Origin: Chelatococcus sp. YT9
Lineage (GTDB): Bacteria; Pseudomonadota; Alphaproteobacteria; Rhizobiales; Beijerinckiaceae
Assembly: GCF_018398315.1 (NCBI RefSeq)
Contig: NZ_JAHBRW010000001.1
Coordinates: 926,001 to 990,000 of the forward strand
Length of the DNA stretch: 64,000 nt
Direction of reading: 5' to 3'
The position numbers and the translations under genes are program-made. Below the pieces are notes generated by a model that had not been told where the DNA came from, ran no database searches, and saw nothing but the letters and a program-made list of their open reading frames with translations. Position 1 is the first letter of the stretch. Each line of letters begins with the position of its first letter. Below, piece after piece: positions 36,215 to 45,481 of the stretch.

Positions 36215-37309
36215 ATGCGGGACATTGGGTATCGTGTAGACAGTAAAGGCGGGCTTCGAAAGCCAAGCCCGGTGCTCGCGCAGACCAAACTTGGCCGCTC
36301 CCTTGCCCCTGGCTATATCCACCTTGGCGTCGCTAAGGAGATTGTTCCCGTATTGCAAGATTTCGGCTTGGATTCCGGTCCTCTCATCCGGGAAGCTGGG
36401 CTCGATCCGTCTTCGTTCGATGACGTGACCAGCGTTATCCCACACGCATCCCTGGGACGCCTGCTAACCATCTGCGTAGCAAGGACAAACTGCCCTCACT
36501 TCGGACTCCTCGTCGGCCAGCGAGCGACGATTTTGTCGCTCGGCCTGGTAGGCCGGCTCATGCAACACTCCGAGACCGTGGGGGATGCATTACGAAGCTT
36601 GGTTTCCAATCTCAGCATTCAGAACCGTGGCGCGGTGCCCTCGCTGTTGATTAGCGGGGACACGGTCCTCTTCAGCTTCTCGGTCTATCAGCTTGAGGCC
36701 GAGAGTGCAGATCAGATATCGGACGGGGCTCTCGCGGTGACTGTGAATGCCCTCCGCAGCCTGTGCGGCGCCGACTGGAACCCGAGCGACGTACTCCTGC
36801 CTCGCAAGTCTCCGAAGGACACCACTCCCTACAGGCGCCACTTCCGGGCACCTGTCCGGTTTGATCAGGAAAGCGCGACCTTGTCGTTGCCGGTTCGCGA
36901 TCTAGACCATCGTATTCTTGGCGCGGATCCCATGCTTCGCGCGGTCCTCGACGAGCGCGTTCAGCAGTTAAAAGGGTGGCCCGGAACGGAGTTTTCGGAC
37001 GATATCCGGCGTCTGCTGCGAACACGGTTGACGAGCCATCGGTGCTCTGCCGAGGATACAGCTCTCATGATGGCTATGCACCGCCGCACCTTGAGCCGCC
37101 GGCTGAAAGATTGCGGAATTGGCTATCGGACAATCACAAACGAGATACGCTTTGAAATTGCGCGGCAGTTGCTTGAGGACACGCAAATGCCGCTGGCACA
37201 GATCGCGGCAACACTTGGCTATTCGGAAGCAAGCGCATTCACCCGGGCGTTCCGCCGCTGGTCGGGGTCAACACCGACGACGTGGCGGGAGGAAGAGCGG
37301 TTGACCTGA
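36215..37309 (+). CDS. AraC-family transcriptional regulator (OruR/arabinose-binding type)
   Basis: 364 residues: an N-terminal ligand-binding region (about 25-225; IVPVLQDFGLDSGPLIREAGLDPSSFDD is typical of the PF12625 domain) and a C-terminal AraC DNA-binding domain with two helix-turn-helix units (ALMMAMHRRTLSRRLKDCGI and the signature IAATLGYSEASAFTRAFRRWSGSTPT). No neighbouring operon is an obvious target: genes to the left are small exported proteins and to the right is a convergent SulP transporter. Confidence 0.9.
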   Translation: MRDIGYRVDSKGGLRKPSPVLAQTKLGRSLAPGYIHLGVAKEIVPVLQDFGLDSGPLIREAGLDPSSFDDVTSVIPHASLGRLLTICVARTNCPHFGLLVGQRATILSLGLVGRLMQHSETVGDALRSLVSNLSIQNRGAVPSLLISGDTVLFSFSVYQLEAESADQISDGALAVTVNALRSLCGADWNPSDVLLPRKSPKDTTPYRRHFRAPVRFDQESATLSLPVRDLDHRILGADPMLRAVLDERVQQLKGWPGTEFSDDIRRLLRTRLTSHRCSAEDTALMMAMHRRTLSRRLKDCGIGYRTITNEIRFEIARQLLEDTQMPLAQIAATLGYSEASAFTRAFRRWSGSTPTTWREEERLT

Positions 37310-37372
37310 GCTGTGACTGAGCATTGGGCCGCTGCGATTCCGGCGTGCAATTCGCCCGATAAGCGGCGCAAT

Positions 37373-39190
37373 TCAGCGCTGTGCATTGTCGAGGCTCTCC
37401 CCTCTGGCCTTGAGGTAGCTGTCCACAGCGCTGTCGATCGTTGGAAAGAAATGGGTCTCATCAAAATGCGTCGAGAGGCCGAACCTTTTCAGCTTATCCT
37501 TGACCGGGTCTTTCAACTCGGCGAAGCAGAAATCGATGCCACCTGCACGCAACGTTTCGTCCAGCTCGATCAAGGCATCGGCCGCGGTCACGTCGACGCT
37601 TGTCACCGGAGCGGCCGTGACGACAACCCAATGAACCTGGGTCGGCGATTCGCCCACGGCGGCGAGCACCCGCTCCCGAAATAGCTCCGCATTCGCGAAG
37701 AAGAGTGGGGCATCCCATCGAAACAGGACAAGCCCGGGAATACGGCGGGCGTCTGGATAGCGTGTCACATCATGATAGCCCGCGATGCCCTCTGGTCGTC
37801 CAAGAACGGCGTAATAAGGCCGCCATCCATCCCACAGGAACTCGATAATTGCGATGGCGATCGCTAGGCCTATTCCCGGGATGGGGCCGAGCACCGCGAC
37901 GCCAACGAAGCAAGCGATAGACAACCAAAATTCCCAGCGCTGGATTCGGTAGATTCGCTTCAGATCGGCGATTTCGAACAAGCCAATCGCCGAGGCAACA
38001 ACAACCGCTGCCAAGGCAGCATTCGGAAGGTTTCTGAGGAGGTCGGGCGCAAATAAGAGCAGCACCGCGATGGTAGCAGCGCCAACTAGACCAGTGACCT
38101 GGGTACGCGCTCCAGCTGCCTCCGCAACCGGGGTGCGAGAACTGCTGCTGCTGATTGGAAATCCCTGGAAAAAGCCGCTCGCCAAGTTTGCGGCCCCCAG
38201 CCCGATCATCTCCTGGTTAGGATCGACCTTGGCACCCATGCGTGCTGCATAGGAGCGGGATAGCACGCTGGTGTCGGCAAAGGAAACCAGGGCGACAGCG
38301 AAGCCACCCAGAAGCACGGGCACGATGTCGTTGAACCCGACGAGTGGAAAGGTGAAGGCAGGCAGACCTTGTGGAACCGAACCCAGAATAGCGACCCCAA
38401 AGCGATCAGCGAGGTCGAACAGTCCAACCAAAGCCGCGGCGCCAATGACTGCGACCAGAATGCCTGGCACGCGTTTGCTACCCCTAAGCAGAAGTATCAC
38501 TGCGAGGGTGCCGATCCCGATAGCGAGGGATACCCAATTGACCTTGCCCTCGAATAGGGACTGCCCGATGGCCCACAGGTCACGAAGGGGTCCTGTGGCA
38601 TCGGTCGAAATCCCCAACAGCTTGGGCAGCTGGCTGATCAGAACGGTTAGGGCTATGCCGTTCATATAGCCATAACGTATGGGCTTCGAGAGGAGTTCGG
38701 TCACGAATCCCAAACGGCCCAGCCCCGCGAGGACAAGCACCGTTCCGGACACGAGCGCCATTGCGCCCGCCAGGATGATCGCCCGTTGAGGATCACCGAG
38801 GGATAACGGCAGCACCACACCAAGAATGACAGCCGCCAGTGCGGAATCCGGTCCAAGAACAAGAATGCGGCTCGGGCCGACGATTGCGTAGACGAGAAGC
38901 GGCACGATCGTGGCATAGAGGCCGGTGATGCCCGGCAACCCGGACGCCACCGCATAGGCGATGCCGACGGGCACCAGCATGGTCGCAAGCACGAGGCCGG
39001 CCACGACATCCTGCCCGAGCCAGCCGATCCTATAGTCAAGCAGGGTCCGGAGGCCGGGCATCCAATGCAGCCATCCCCGCACCGTCTCGCGCTCACGTGC
39101 CTCGGGCGTGTGACCTGACCAGATCGGTTCAGAATCTCGGGGCTTATGCGCGGTCATTTCTGCGGACATTCTCCCGAGCCCGGTGCTCAC
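37373..39190 (-). CDS. SulP-family anion transporter with STAS domain
   Basis: 605 residues with 10-14 membrane segments and a C-terminal cytoplasmic STAS domain. The family opening is seen in WLGQDVVAGLVLATMLVPVGIAYA, with PVGIAYA-type residues; the transport-domain segment PISSSSSRTPVAEAAGARTQ is also standard. The STAS domain spans about 490-590 with VVVTAAPVTSVDVTAADALIELDETLR. SulP proteins carry sulfate, bicarbonate or dicarboxylates; the substrate is not resolved. Start is uncertain: GTG at 39190 with GGAGGG close upstream, or ATG at 39169 or 39157. Confidence 0.9.
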   Translation of the reverse strand: MSTGLGRMSAEMTAHKPRDSEPIWSGHTPEARERETVRGWLHWMPGLRTLLDYRIGWLGQDVVAGLVLATMLVPVGIAYAVASGLPGITGLYATIVPLLVYAIVGPSRILVLGPDSALAAVILGVVLPLSLGDPQRAIILAGAMALVSGTVLVLAGLGRLGFVTELLSKPIRYGYMNGIALTVLISQLPKLLGISTDATGPLRDLWAIGQSLFEGKVNWVSLAIGIGTLAVILLLRGSKRVPGILVAVIGAAALVGLFDLADRFGVAILGSVPQGLPAFTFPLVGFNDIVPVLLGGFAVALVSFADTSVLSRSYAARMGAKVDPNQEMIGLGAANLASGFFQGFPISSSSSRTPVAEAAGARTQVTGLVGAATIAVLLLFAPDLLRNLPNAALAAVVVASAIGLFEIADLKRIYRIQRWEFWLSIACFVGVAVLGPIPGIGLAIAIAIIEFLWDGWRPYYAVLGRPEGIAGYHDVTRYPDARRIPGLVLFRWDAPLFFANAELFRERVLAAVGESPTQVHWVVVTAAPVTSVDVTAADALIELDETLRAGGIDFCFAELKDPVKDKLKRFGLSTHFDETHFFPTIDSAVDSYLKARGESLDNAQR

Positions 39191-39292
39191 TGCCCTCCAG
39201 AAAGCACACTTTGGCCAATGGCCTCAACAGGCGCAAACGGATGCTGCCTCGGCATTACCACCTATACTGCTGCTGATAATGGCCAGCCATGA

Positions 39293-40135
39293 TCAATATA
39301 GCGACGGGACGGTCTCCCGAGCGTGCAGCGAATCGTCGAACCCCTTGGGCCGCGCTTGCACCTTCGGCATCTTTGGAAGGTCCACCTTGACCTTCTCGTA
39401 GGGAATCTTGCTCAGGAGGTGGGAAATGAGATTGAGCCGCGCCCGACGCTTGTCATCAGAGGGCACCACATACCATGGGCTCACCGCCGTATCGGTTTCT
39501 CCCAGCATGTCCTGGTAAGCAGCAGTGTAGTCCCACCAGCGCCGCACCGACTCGGTGTCCATGGGGCTCAGCTTCCAGTGCTTGATGGGCTCGTCTATGC
39601 GGGCTGCAAAACGTCGGCGCTGCTCATCCTGGCTGACATCAAGGAAATACTTGAGAAGAATGATTCCATTCTCGATCATTTCCTTCTCGAAGGAGGGCAC
39701 CAGCCGCATGAAGCGCTCATACTCATCCTTGCTGCAGAAGCCCATGACGCGCTCCACGCCAGCCCGATTGTACCACGAGCGGTCAAACAGGATGATCTCA
39801 CCGGCGGCTGGAAAATGGGCAATATATCGCTGGATGTAAAGCTGGCTCTTCTCACGTTCAGTCGGCGCCGGCAGGGCGACATGACGGAACACACGTGGGC
39901 TGACACGTTGCATGATCCTGCTGATTACGCCGCCCTTCCCAGCCGTATCCCGCCCTTCGAATACCACGACGATCTTGGCGCCGGTCACCTTGACCCAAGT
40001 TTGAAGCCGTACGAGCTCGACCTGAAGCTTAAGAAGCTCTGTCTCGAACTCCTTACGCTTCATGGGTGCAGGAGAAGTCACCGTGTCGTCAACCGCGGCT
40101 TGCTTCGCCTTTACATCGTGCTTCTTGCGGCCCAT
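39293..40135 (-). CDS. ppk2: Polyphosphate kinase 2
   Basis: 280-residue class PPK2 kinase, which uses polyphosphate to phosphorylate nucleotides (GDP or ADP in single-domain enzymes). The Walker A motif is FEGRDTAGKGG, the lid and Walker B region is ILFDRSWYNRAGVERVMGF, and the family end WYVVPSDDKRRARLN is present. The ATG at 40135 sits six bases after GGAGG; the longer frame is rejected for lack of ribosome site. It lies upstream of the SulP gene on the same strand with about a 100-base gap. Confidence 0.93.
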   Translation of the reverse strand: MGRKKHDVKAKQAAVDDTVTSPAPMKRKEFETELLKLQVELVRLQTWVKVTGAKIVVVFEGRDTAGKGGVISRIMQRVSPRVFRHVALPAPTEREKSQLYIQRYIAHFPAAGEIILFDRSWYNRAGVERVMGFCSKDEYERFMRLVPSFEKEMIENGIILLKYFLDVSQDEQRRRFAARIDEPIKHWKLSPMDTESVRRWWDYTAAYQDMLGETDTAVSPWYVVPSDDKRRARLNLISHLLSKIPYEKVKVDLPKMPKVQARPKGFDDSLHARETVPSLY

Positions 40136-40700
40136 CCCCATCCTCCTCCCAGCGGACCTCGCACCTTGCGTCGAACCGCTCATGCGGACCAACCGCGGAG
40201 CAGCAGAAGGCCCATCTTACAGCTGACCGCGAACCTTGATGCCACTCGCTTACATGTCGCCGAGTGCCTGCGTGTGTTTTAAACAGATCATGATCGCGCC
40301 ATTCATGGCGAAAGGCTTGATCTTTTGGGTCAAGCGCTTGTCTATATGGGACATTGGCCAAGCCTCCGCTCTTCCCGCTTTTCTATGACGGGAGGCACCG
40401 TTTGGTGCGCGATATATCCCCTGCCGCCGTTTCCCGCCGGAGCGCGCAGGACGAGAGAGAACATCAGGAACCCTTTTCGAAGCTCCACGCGTGGGCGTCA
40501 AAAATGTCAAGCCGATGGCGCAAACGGTCAAGCAGCCGTGCAGGAAGAAACGATACTTCTTCGGCCGAGAACTCGACCTAAGACAAGTCTTTTCAAATAT
40601 GCCCCGCGTATCCGGCTAGGAAGAGCTCGTCATCGTGCGACAGGCCCGAGATGTGATCCGCGCGGCCACGCACGCGTTCTAGGACAAGGGGAACAAGACC
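40136..40700. other. Intergenic region, no supported gene
   Basis: 565 bp between divergent ppk2 and the unknown protein at 40701. Frames here are Arg/Pro-rich shadows. A weak stem GCTTGA/TCAAGC with a 9-base loop is at about 40315-40335. Promoters for both flanking genes are expected here, but none stands out. Confidence 0.4.
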
Positions 40701-41213
40701 ATGGAAGCTCAGAAGACGGGCGCCGCAGACCCGAGGGCATGGCAAGAGCTCGGCGACGAGACATTCATGTCGGCTGCCGATCTGCGCCGCTATATGGGCG
40801 AGATGCAGCTGGCAAAAGCGTCGCAATCCTTAGAAGGCATGGATCGCGCCGAAAAAGCGCGGCAAGAACTCGTCAAGCAACTCGCCGAGCGCATTGATCT
40901 CACCCCCGAGCGGCTCAAGCAGATCCTTCAGCCCTTGCGCTCGAAGCTGCGTGCCGCGGCAGAGCGCGGCGATACCGAGTTGCTGGTGATGCGTTTTCCC
41001 AATGCCCTGTGTTCCGACAAGGGCCGCGCCATCAACAACAGCGATCCATCCTGGCCCGACACCCTGACAGGCCGGCCGCGCCAAGCCTATGAACTGTGGC
41101 AGAGCCACCTCAGGGACGCTGGCTTCAGGCTGACCGCCATGATCATCGAATGGCCCGGCGGGTTGCCCGGCGATGTCGGCTTCTTCCTGAAATGGGGCGA
41201 CAGCAAGCTCTGA
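40701..41213 (+). CDS. Conserved-looking hypothetical cytoplasmic protein
   Basis: 170 residues, not recognised. The N-terminal half is helical and charged (FMSAADLRRYMGEMQLAKASQSLEG, VKQLAERIDLTPERLKQIL); the C-terminal half is mixed, with LLVMRFPNALCSDKGRAINN and WPGGLPGDVGFFLKWG. No signal or membrane segment. GGGGAACAAG upstream of the ATG is a reasonable ribosome site. Codon use and length support a real gene. No functional hint from neighbours. Confidence 0.7.
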   Translation: MEAQKTGAADPRAWQELGDETFMSAADLRRYMGEMQLAKASQSLEGMDRAEKARQELVKQLAERIDLTPERLKQILQPLRSKLRAAAERGDTELLVMRFPNALCSDKGRAINNSDPSWPDTLTGRPRQAYELWQSHLRDAGFRLTAMIIEWPGGLPGDVGFFLKWGDSKL

Positions 41214-41346
41214 TCGGTGGTTTTCGGAACGCGAGACGGCGAATGTTTTGTACACTGCGTTTTTCGCGCAGGAGCACGGATGCCAGGTGGATCCAGTCCC
41301 ATAGAGCGAAACACTCGACCGCCCGCTATGCCGCAGCCAAGTCCTT

Positions 41347-42477
41347 CTATGGCATCTCCCCGGGTATGAGGTAAAGAACAACAGCGACAATCATGTAGAG
41401 CGCCAGAAGTTGCGCCCCTTTGAACCAGTCCGCATGGCCGGATGTGGTTACCGCAAAGCCGAGAAGGACCGCGCCAAACAACATCCACATCTCAGCTTGA
41501 GAGAAGACAAGCTGGAACTGCGCCGGGCCGATGATCGGCGCGAGCAGGACCAACAAGGGAGCGACAAAAAGCGCGATCTGTACGCAGCTTCCGAGCGCAA
41601 TGCCGAGGCTGAGATCAATGCGATTGGCGCGCGCCATCGCCACAGCCGAGCCGGTTTCGGCCGCGCCGCCGATAACCGCTAGCACAATCACGCCGATGAA
41701 CATCTGTGACATACCAAGAGAACGACCGGCTTGCTCGGCCGCTCCAACCAGAAGTTCGCTCATCCAGGCCGCACCAAAGGACGCCACCAGCAACATGACG
41801 ATACCGCGCATCATCCCGGCACGATCTCCCACGTCCTCCGAGGAAGCTGCCCCAAGTTCGGCGAATGTCTCAGGGTGTGTGCGCAGCGAATAGAGCAGGA
41901 ATAACCCGTAAAGAGACAACAGCAGGATCGCCACGATGACGTCCAGGATGACATATTGTGCCTGGGTCGCCGGCTCTCCCAAGGCTCGGTGAAAGGCGCT
42001 CGGCAACGCCAGACTAAGCCACGCCAGCACCATGGTCGAAGAAAAGGCTGAGACGGCGCGGGGATTATACTCCTGCCTGCGGTAGCGCACTCCACCAAGC
42101 AGGAACGAAAGCCCCATTGCAAAGAGCAGGTTGGCTAGAAGCGCGCCGATGATGGAAGCGCGCACAATCTCGACAAGACCGGCCCGCAAAGCTGCTATAG
42201 CGATGATGAGTTCCGGAAGGTTGCCAAAAGTCGCATTCAGCAGGCCTCCCGCAGTCGCACCGGCATAGGCTGCAACACGCTCTGTTGCCCGCACGATAAG
42301 TCTCGCAAGGGGCACAATGGCGATAGCAGCACAAAAAAACACGAAGGTGGCGGGCACATCGCCCGACCGATCAAGAACGATTGCGACAGGCGCGAAGATC
42401 AACAACCAATTGAGAGACAAAATAGTCCGAAATTTTGGAGGATTACGCGGCACCCCAGAAGTTGGGTTGGTCCCCAT
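41347..42477 (-). CDS. Cation/proton exchanger of the Cax family
   Basis: 376 residues with about 11 membrane segments. Both alpha-repeat motifs of the CaCA superfamily are clear: GLLNATFGNLPELI in the first half and GGAAETGSAVAMARANRIDLS in the second, each with the catalytic Glu in the ion path. Such exchangers expel calcium or similar ions in exchange for protons. Downstream of the HlyD gene on the same strand with 121 bases between. Confidence 0.92.
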   Translation of the reverse strand: MGTNPTSGVPRNPPKFRTILSLNWLLIFAPVAIVLDRSGDVPATFVFFCAAIAIVPLARLIVRATERVAAYAGATAGGLLNATFGNLPELIIAIAALRAGLVEIVRASIIGALLANLLFAMGLSFLLGGVRYRRQEYNPRAVSAFSSTMVLAWLSLALPSAFHRALGEPATQAQYVILDVIVAILLLSLYGLFLLYSLRTHPETFAELGAASSEDVGDRAGMMRGIVMLLVASFGAAWMSELLVGAAEQAGRSLGMSQMFIGVIVLAVIGGAAETGSAVAMARANRIDLSLGIALGSCVQIALFVAPLLVLLAPIIGPAQFQLVFSQAEMWMLFGAVLLGFAVTTSGHADWFKGAQLLALYMIVAVVLYLIPGEMP

Positions 42478-42598
42478 GATCTCATCTACCTGAAATCAAG
42501 CAGCGAGCGGCTGAACTGCGCATGCAATCAAGCCCCTCCGCTCGTTTCGCTACCTTCACGTTCATCCGCGCTGCCGCGCCAGAGACGTCGGCTACCCC

Positions 42599-43831
42599 TC
42601 AGTGCCCCCCGAAGACGAGCGTCTGGATTGGCATGATGAGTGCCTGGATTCGCAATAGCATGGCATGCACAAGCGCCACGGCGTCAACGGCATGCAGGGC
42701 TAATCCGCGTAGAGCGCCGACGTCCTTTGAGGCAAGTTTGTCATGGTTGCTGCTATAAGCATTGGCGATGCAGCTGCTGCCGGGCATGACGCCGTCAAGA
42801 CCCCCTGCATAGAGTGGTTCCAACGTCACCAGAATCGTCCCAGGCTGAGCGGCAAGCTGCGGATCGAGCAGTTGCTCGCCGCCCCTGAACTGCCCAGCAG
42901 CGATGAAATCCTGAACACTGGTTACAACGAGGGGAACAATGGTCCAGGGCTTTGAGATACAGGCAGCCTCGGCCACCATCCCGACGCGCATCACCTGCGC
43001 TTCGATCTGGCCAAAGCCGGCTTGCAGGCGGCCCCGGCCCGCTCCCTCAGGAATCAGTACGCCGGCGGGCCGCATGAGCGGATTGACGACATCGCCGACC
43101 CGCAGCGTGAATTGCTCGAGGCGCCCTGTCACACCCGCTCTTATCATGGTTTTGTCGAGATCCACCTGCGCCTGAGCCAACGCCGCCTCCGCGCTCGCTC
43201 TCTCAGCCGGCAGGAGCGTGGAAATCCTAGCCTCCGCCTCCTGCTTGGCGGCCGCCGCTGCATCGATGGCACCTTGGCGGCCTTCAACGGTGACTTCCAG
43301 TCTCTCGATGTCGCGCAGCGCGACCGCGCCAGGATTGCGCCGATAGATCTCGCGCTTGGTCTCCAGTTCGTCGACAGCTTGCTGGTAGGAGCCCCTGGCT
43401 TCCCTTAGCCTTCCATCAGACGCCAGAATATCGGCACGCGCCACCACAAGGGCTGCGTCTGCCTCAGCTATCCGTCGCCGGGCTGTCTCGGTGGCGGCCT
43501 CCTGGCGCGTGCTGTCCAGCCGGAAGATGGGTTCACCCTCTTTGACATCATCGCTAAACCCAACAAATACCTCCGCAACACGGCCATTGGATTCCGGCAA
43601 GACCGGAATCGTACGGAAAAATACGGTTGCATTGCTTGTCGATGGGTGATTGTAAAATATTACAGTTATCAAGCCGATTGTCAGCATCAGGCACGAAATT
43701 ATGCCCCACCGCAATTCGAACCAGACCGAATACAGGGTGATTTCCTTACCGATGCGCTTGCCTTGGACATAACGACGATAGAGATAATCCGGGAGAATCG
43801 TGAGAATTGAACAGAACAGAAGCTCAAGCAT
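42599..43831 (-). CDS. HlyD-family periplasmic adaptor (YiaV-like)
   Basis: 410 residues: a membrane anchor (about 50-70, ISCLMLTIGLITVIFY), a first lipoyl/barrel half (VLPESNGRVAEVFVGFSDDVKEGEPIFRLD), a long alpha-hairpin of heptads (about 115-220) and the second half (IRAGVTGRLEQFTLRVGDVV). The C-terminal ~40 residues are an extra hydrophobic tail. The gene overlaps the DUF3302-like gene by eight bases, the same arrangement as enteric yiaW-yiaV. No pump gene is adjacent, so its transport partner is unknown. Confidence 0.82.
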   Translation of the reverse strand: MLELLFCSILTILPDYLYRRYVQGKRIGKEITLYSVWFELRWGIISCLMLTIGLITVIFYNHPSTSNATVFFRTIPVLPESNGRVAEVFVGFSDDVKEGEPIFRLDSTRQEAATETARRRIAEADAALVVARADILASDGRLREARGSYQQAVDELETKREIYRRNPGAVALRDIERLEVTVEGRQGAIDAAAAAKQEAEARISTLLPAERASAEAALAQAQVDLDKTMIRAGVTGRLEQFTLRVGDVVNPLMRPAGVLIPEGAGRGRLQAGFGQIEAQVMRVGMVAEAACISKPWTIVPLVVTSVQDFIAAGQFRGGEQLLDPQLAAQPGTILVTLEPLYAGGLDGVMPGSSCIANAYSSNHDKLASKDVGALRGLALHAVDAVALVHAMLLRIQALIMPIQTLVFGGH

Positions 43832-44276
43832 GGGGCCGAACTCCCCGGATGCCCCGCGAAACCGAGCTTACGGATGAATCAGCCTCCTGAGCCGGAATGT
43901 CTCGCACCTCTGCTTCAACGATGTTCGCGCCGGGTGCGTTCCCGGCAATTTTCTCCAGCGACTGCGCCATACTCCCAAGCGGTCGTCCGAAATCAGGAAT
44001 GTCGATCAGGGCCAGCAACAGGCCCGCAACCCAGAAAACGTGCATATGGGTAAAGAGAGCGAGCAAGCCGAGTACCGCAACGATCTCGAACTGAAGTTTG
44101 TGAGACCTGTGCGCAATGCGCTCGGGCAACGTGTGAAGACGCAGAAAAAGCAGCCCGACACCGAGCACGACTAGGACCAGAAAGATCGCCACGACGACCA
44201 TGAGAGTATCGGTCGCACCAGGCGCGGGAATGAAGAACGGCACGTGGTCCGGTGCGGCCGGATGGGTCGGGTTCAT
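43824..44276 (-). CDS. DUF3302-like small membrane protein (YiaW-like)
   Basis: 150 residues with two membrane helices (VVVAIFLVLVVLGVGLLFL and EIVAVLGLLALFTHMHVFWVAGLLLALI). The His-rich link between helices, HRSHKLQFEI, and the overlapping HlyD partner suggest the DUF3302/YiaW family; the match is judged by layout, not by a search. The ATG at 44276 follows GGAGG with 6-base spacing. It should work with the adaptor in the inner membrane. Confidence 0.6.
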   Translation of the reverse strand: MNPTHPAAPDHVPFFIPAPGATDTLMVVVAIFLVLVVLGVGLLFLRLHTLPERIAHRSHKLQFEIVAVLGLLALFTHMHVFWVAGLLLALIDIPDFGRPLGSMAQSLEKIAGNAPGANIVEAEVRDIPAQEADSSVSSVSRGIRGVRPHA

Positions 44277-44711
44277 GCCATTCCTCCGGGCGTCCCAGCA
44301 GACACCGGCTGAATTATGGTCCGGTGCACGCCCTCTGCGCATTGTTGGCAGCCAGCGCGGCTTCGTCCGTACCCTGTCATTGCCGATACCCCGCGCGCGC
44401 TACGCACCCGTCCGATTTGGACACCGGCAATTATCTGCGCGCCCGGGCTGGCCGCTTGACCTGTTGCGCCACCGGCTTGACACTTTGGGACACGTGTCGG
44501 CGCGCGTAGGGCATGATCTACTCTTTCTGACAGCGGCCGGCCCCAGGCTCGATACTCTTTCGGGCAAGCTCGGATATTGCTCCGGCCGGCACTCCGGAAC
44601 ACGCAATCGACACGCGGCTGAAGCGGGCCGCGCAGCGGCCAATAGGGGCGCCGCTCTTGTAAGCATCGTTTTCGCTACAAATGATGATCCCGGAGGCTCA
44701 TCCGGCGGGGC
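44277..44711. other. Intergenic region, no supported gene
   Basis: About 435 bp between the DUF3302-like gene start and the SDR gene end. Overlapping frames are Arg/Gly/Pro-rich and lack family features. Nothing else seen. Confidence 0.5.
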
Positions 44712-45479
44712 TCAGCCCATATAGAGACCGCCGTTGACGTCCAGCGTGACGCCGGTGATGTAGCTGGCAAAACCCGACGCCAGGAATACGGTAGCGCCCG
44801 CTACGTCTTCGGGCGTGCCCGTGCGGCCGAGAGCGATTTCCTTCAAGGCCTGCGCGCGAACCTCGGCTGGGGCTCCGGAATGCTTCTCACCCCAATCGAT
44901 CCAGCCGGGGCAGACACAGTTCACGGTGATGCCATAGGGGGCACATTCGCGCGCAAGCCCCTTGCTATAGCCGATCAGCGCGGCCTTCGCGCCAGCATAG
45001 GTTGGGGATGGCGATCGAAACGCCTTCCCGCTGCGGCCGGTGACCGAGCTGATGGCGATGATACGTCCGGTCCGCCGTTCCTTCATACCGGGCAACACGG
45101 CACGTGCGGTCGCCACGAACCCACGCACATTGAGATCGAAGACCCGTGCGTATTCCGCGTCGGTGGTTTCGGTCATGGGCTTCGCCGTGCCAACCCCAGC
45201 ATTGCTGACGAGGATGTCTACCTTGCCCCAGCGGGCGTTGGCGGCCCCGATCGCCTCATCGACCGACGCGCTGTCGGTGACGTCGCAGCGCACTGCAAAG
45301 GAATCGGCTCCACGCGAGCGCGCGTCCGCGGCCACGGCCTCCGCCTCCTCACGCGCCGCCGCCCACGTGACAGCCACGCTGGCGCCCGCGTCCGCCAGCA
45401 TGAGCGCGATACCGCGACCAATGCCGCGGGAAGATGCTGTAACGAAGGCCACCTGGCCGGTAAGATCGATAGGCAGCAT
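44712..45479 (-). CDS. SDR family oxidoreductase (FabG-like)
   Basis: 255-residue classical SDR: cofactor motif TASSRGIGRG, NAG in LVSNAGVG, catalytic Ser in ISSVTGRSG, Tyr/Lys in TYAGAKAAL and the end YITGVTLDVNGGLYMG. The substrate could be a sugar acid or a 3-oxoacyl compound. The ATG at 45479 is preferred (AAGG upstream); a TTG two codons earlier would overlap the upstream gene by four bases. It is coupled to the sugar-type binding protein gene, suggesting that it acts on the bound ligand. Confidence 0.88.
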   Translation of the reverse strand: MLPIDLTGQVAFVTASSRGIGRGIALMLADAGASVAVTWAAAREEAEAVAADARSRGADSFAVRCDVTDSASVDEAIGAANARWGKVDILVSNAGVGTAKPMTETTDAEYARVFDLNVRGFVATARAVLPGMKERRTGRIIAISSVTGRSGKAFRSPSPTYAGAKAALIGYSKGLARECAPYGITVNCVCPGWIDWGEKHSGAPAEVRAQALKEIALGRTGTPEDVAGATVFLASGFASYITGVTLDVNGGLYMG

Positions 45480-45481
45480 GC

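Noticed and set aside
39323-40282. 319-residue rightward frame opposite ppk2
   Set aside because: Antisense shadow of a PPK2 with Walker motifs.
44200-44724. Rightward 174-residue frame in the gap before the SDR gene
   Set aside because: It overlaps the DUF3302-like gene, is Arg/Gly/Pro-rich and has no ribosome site or family match.
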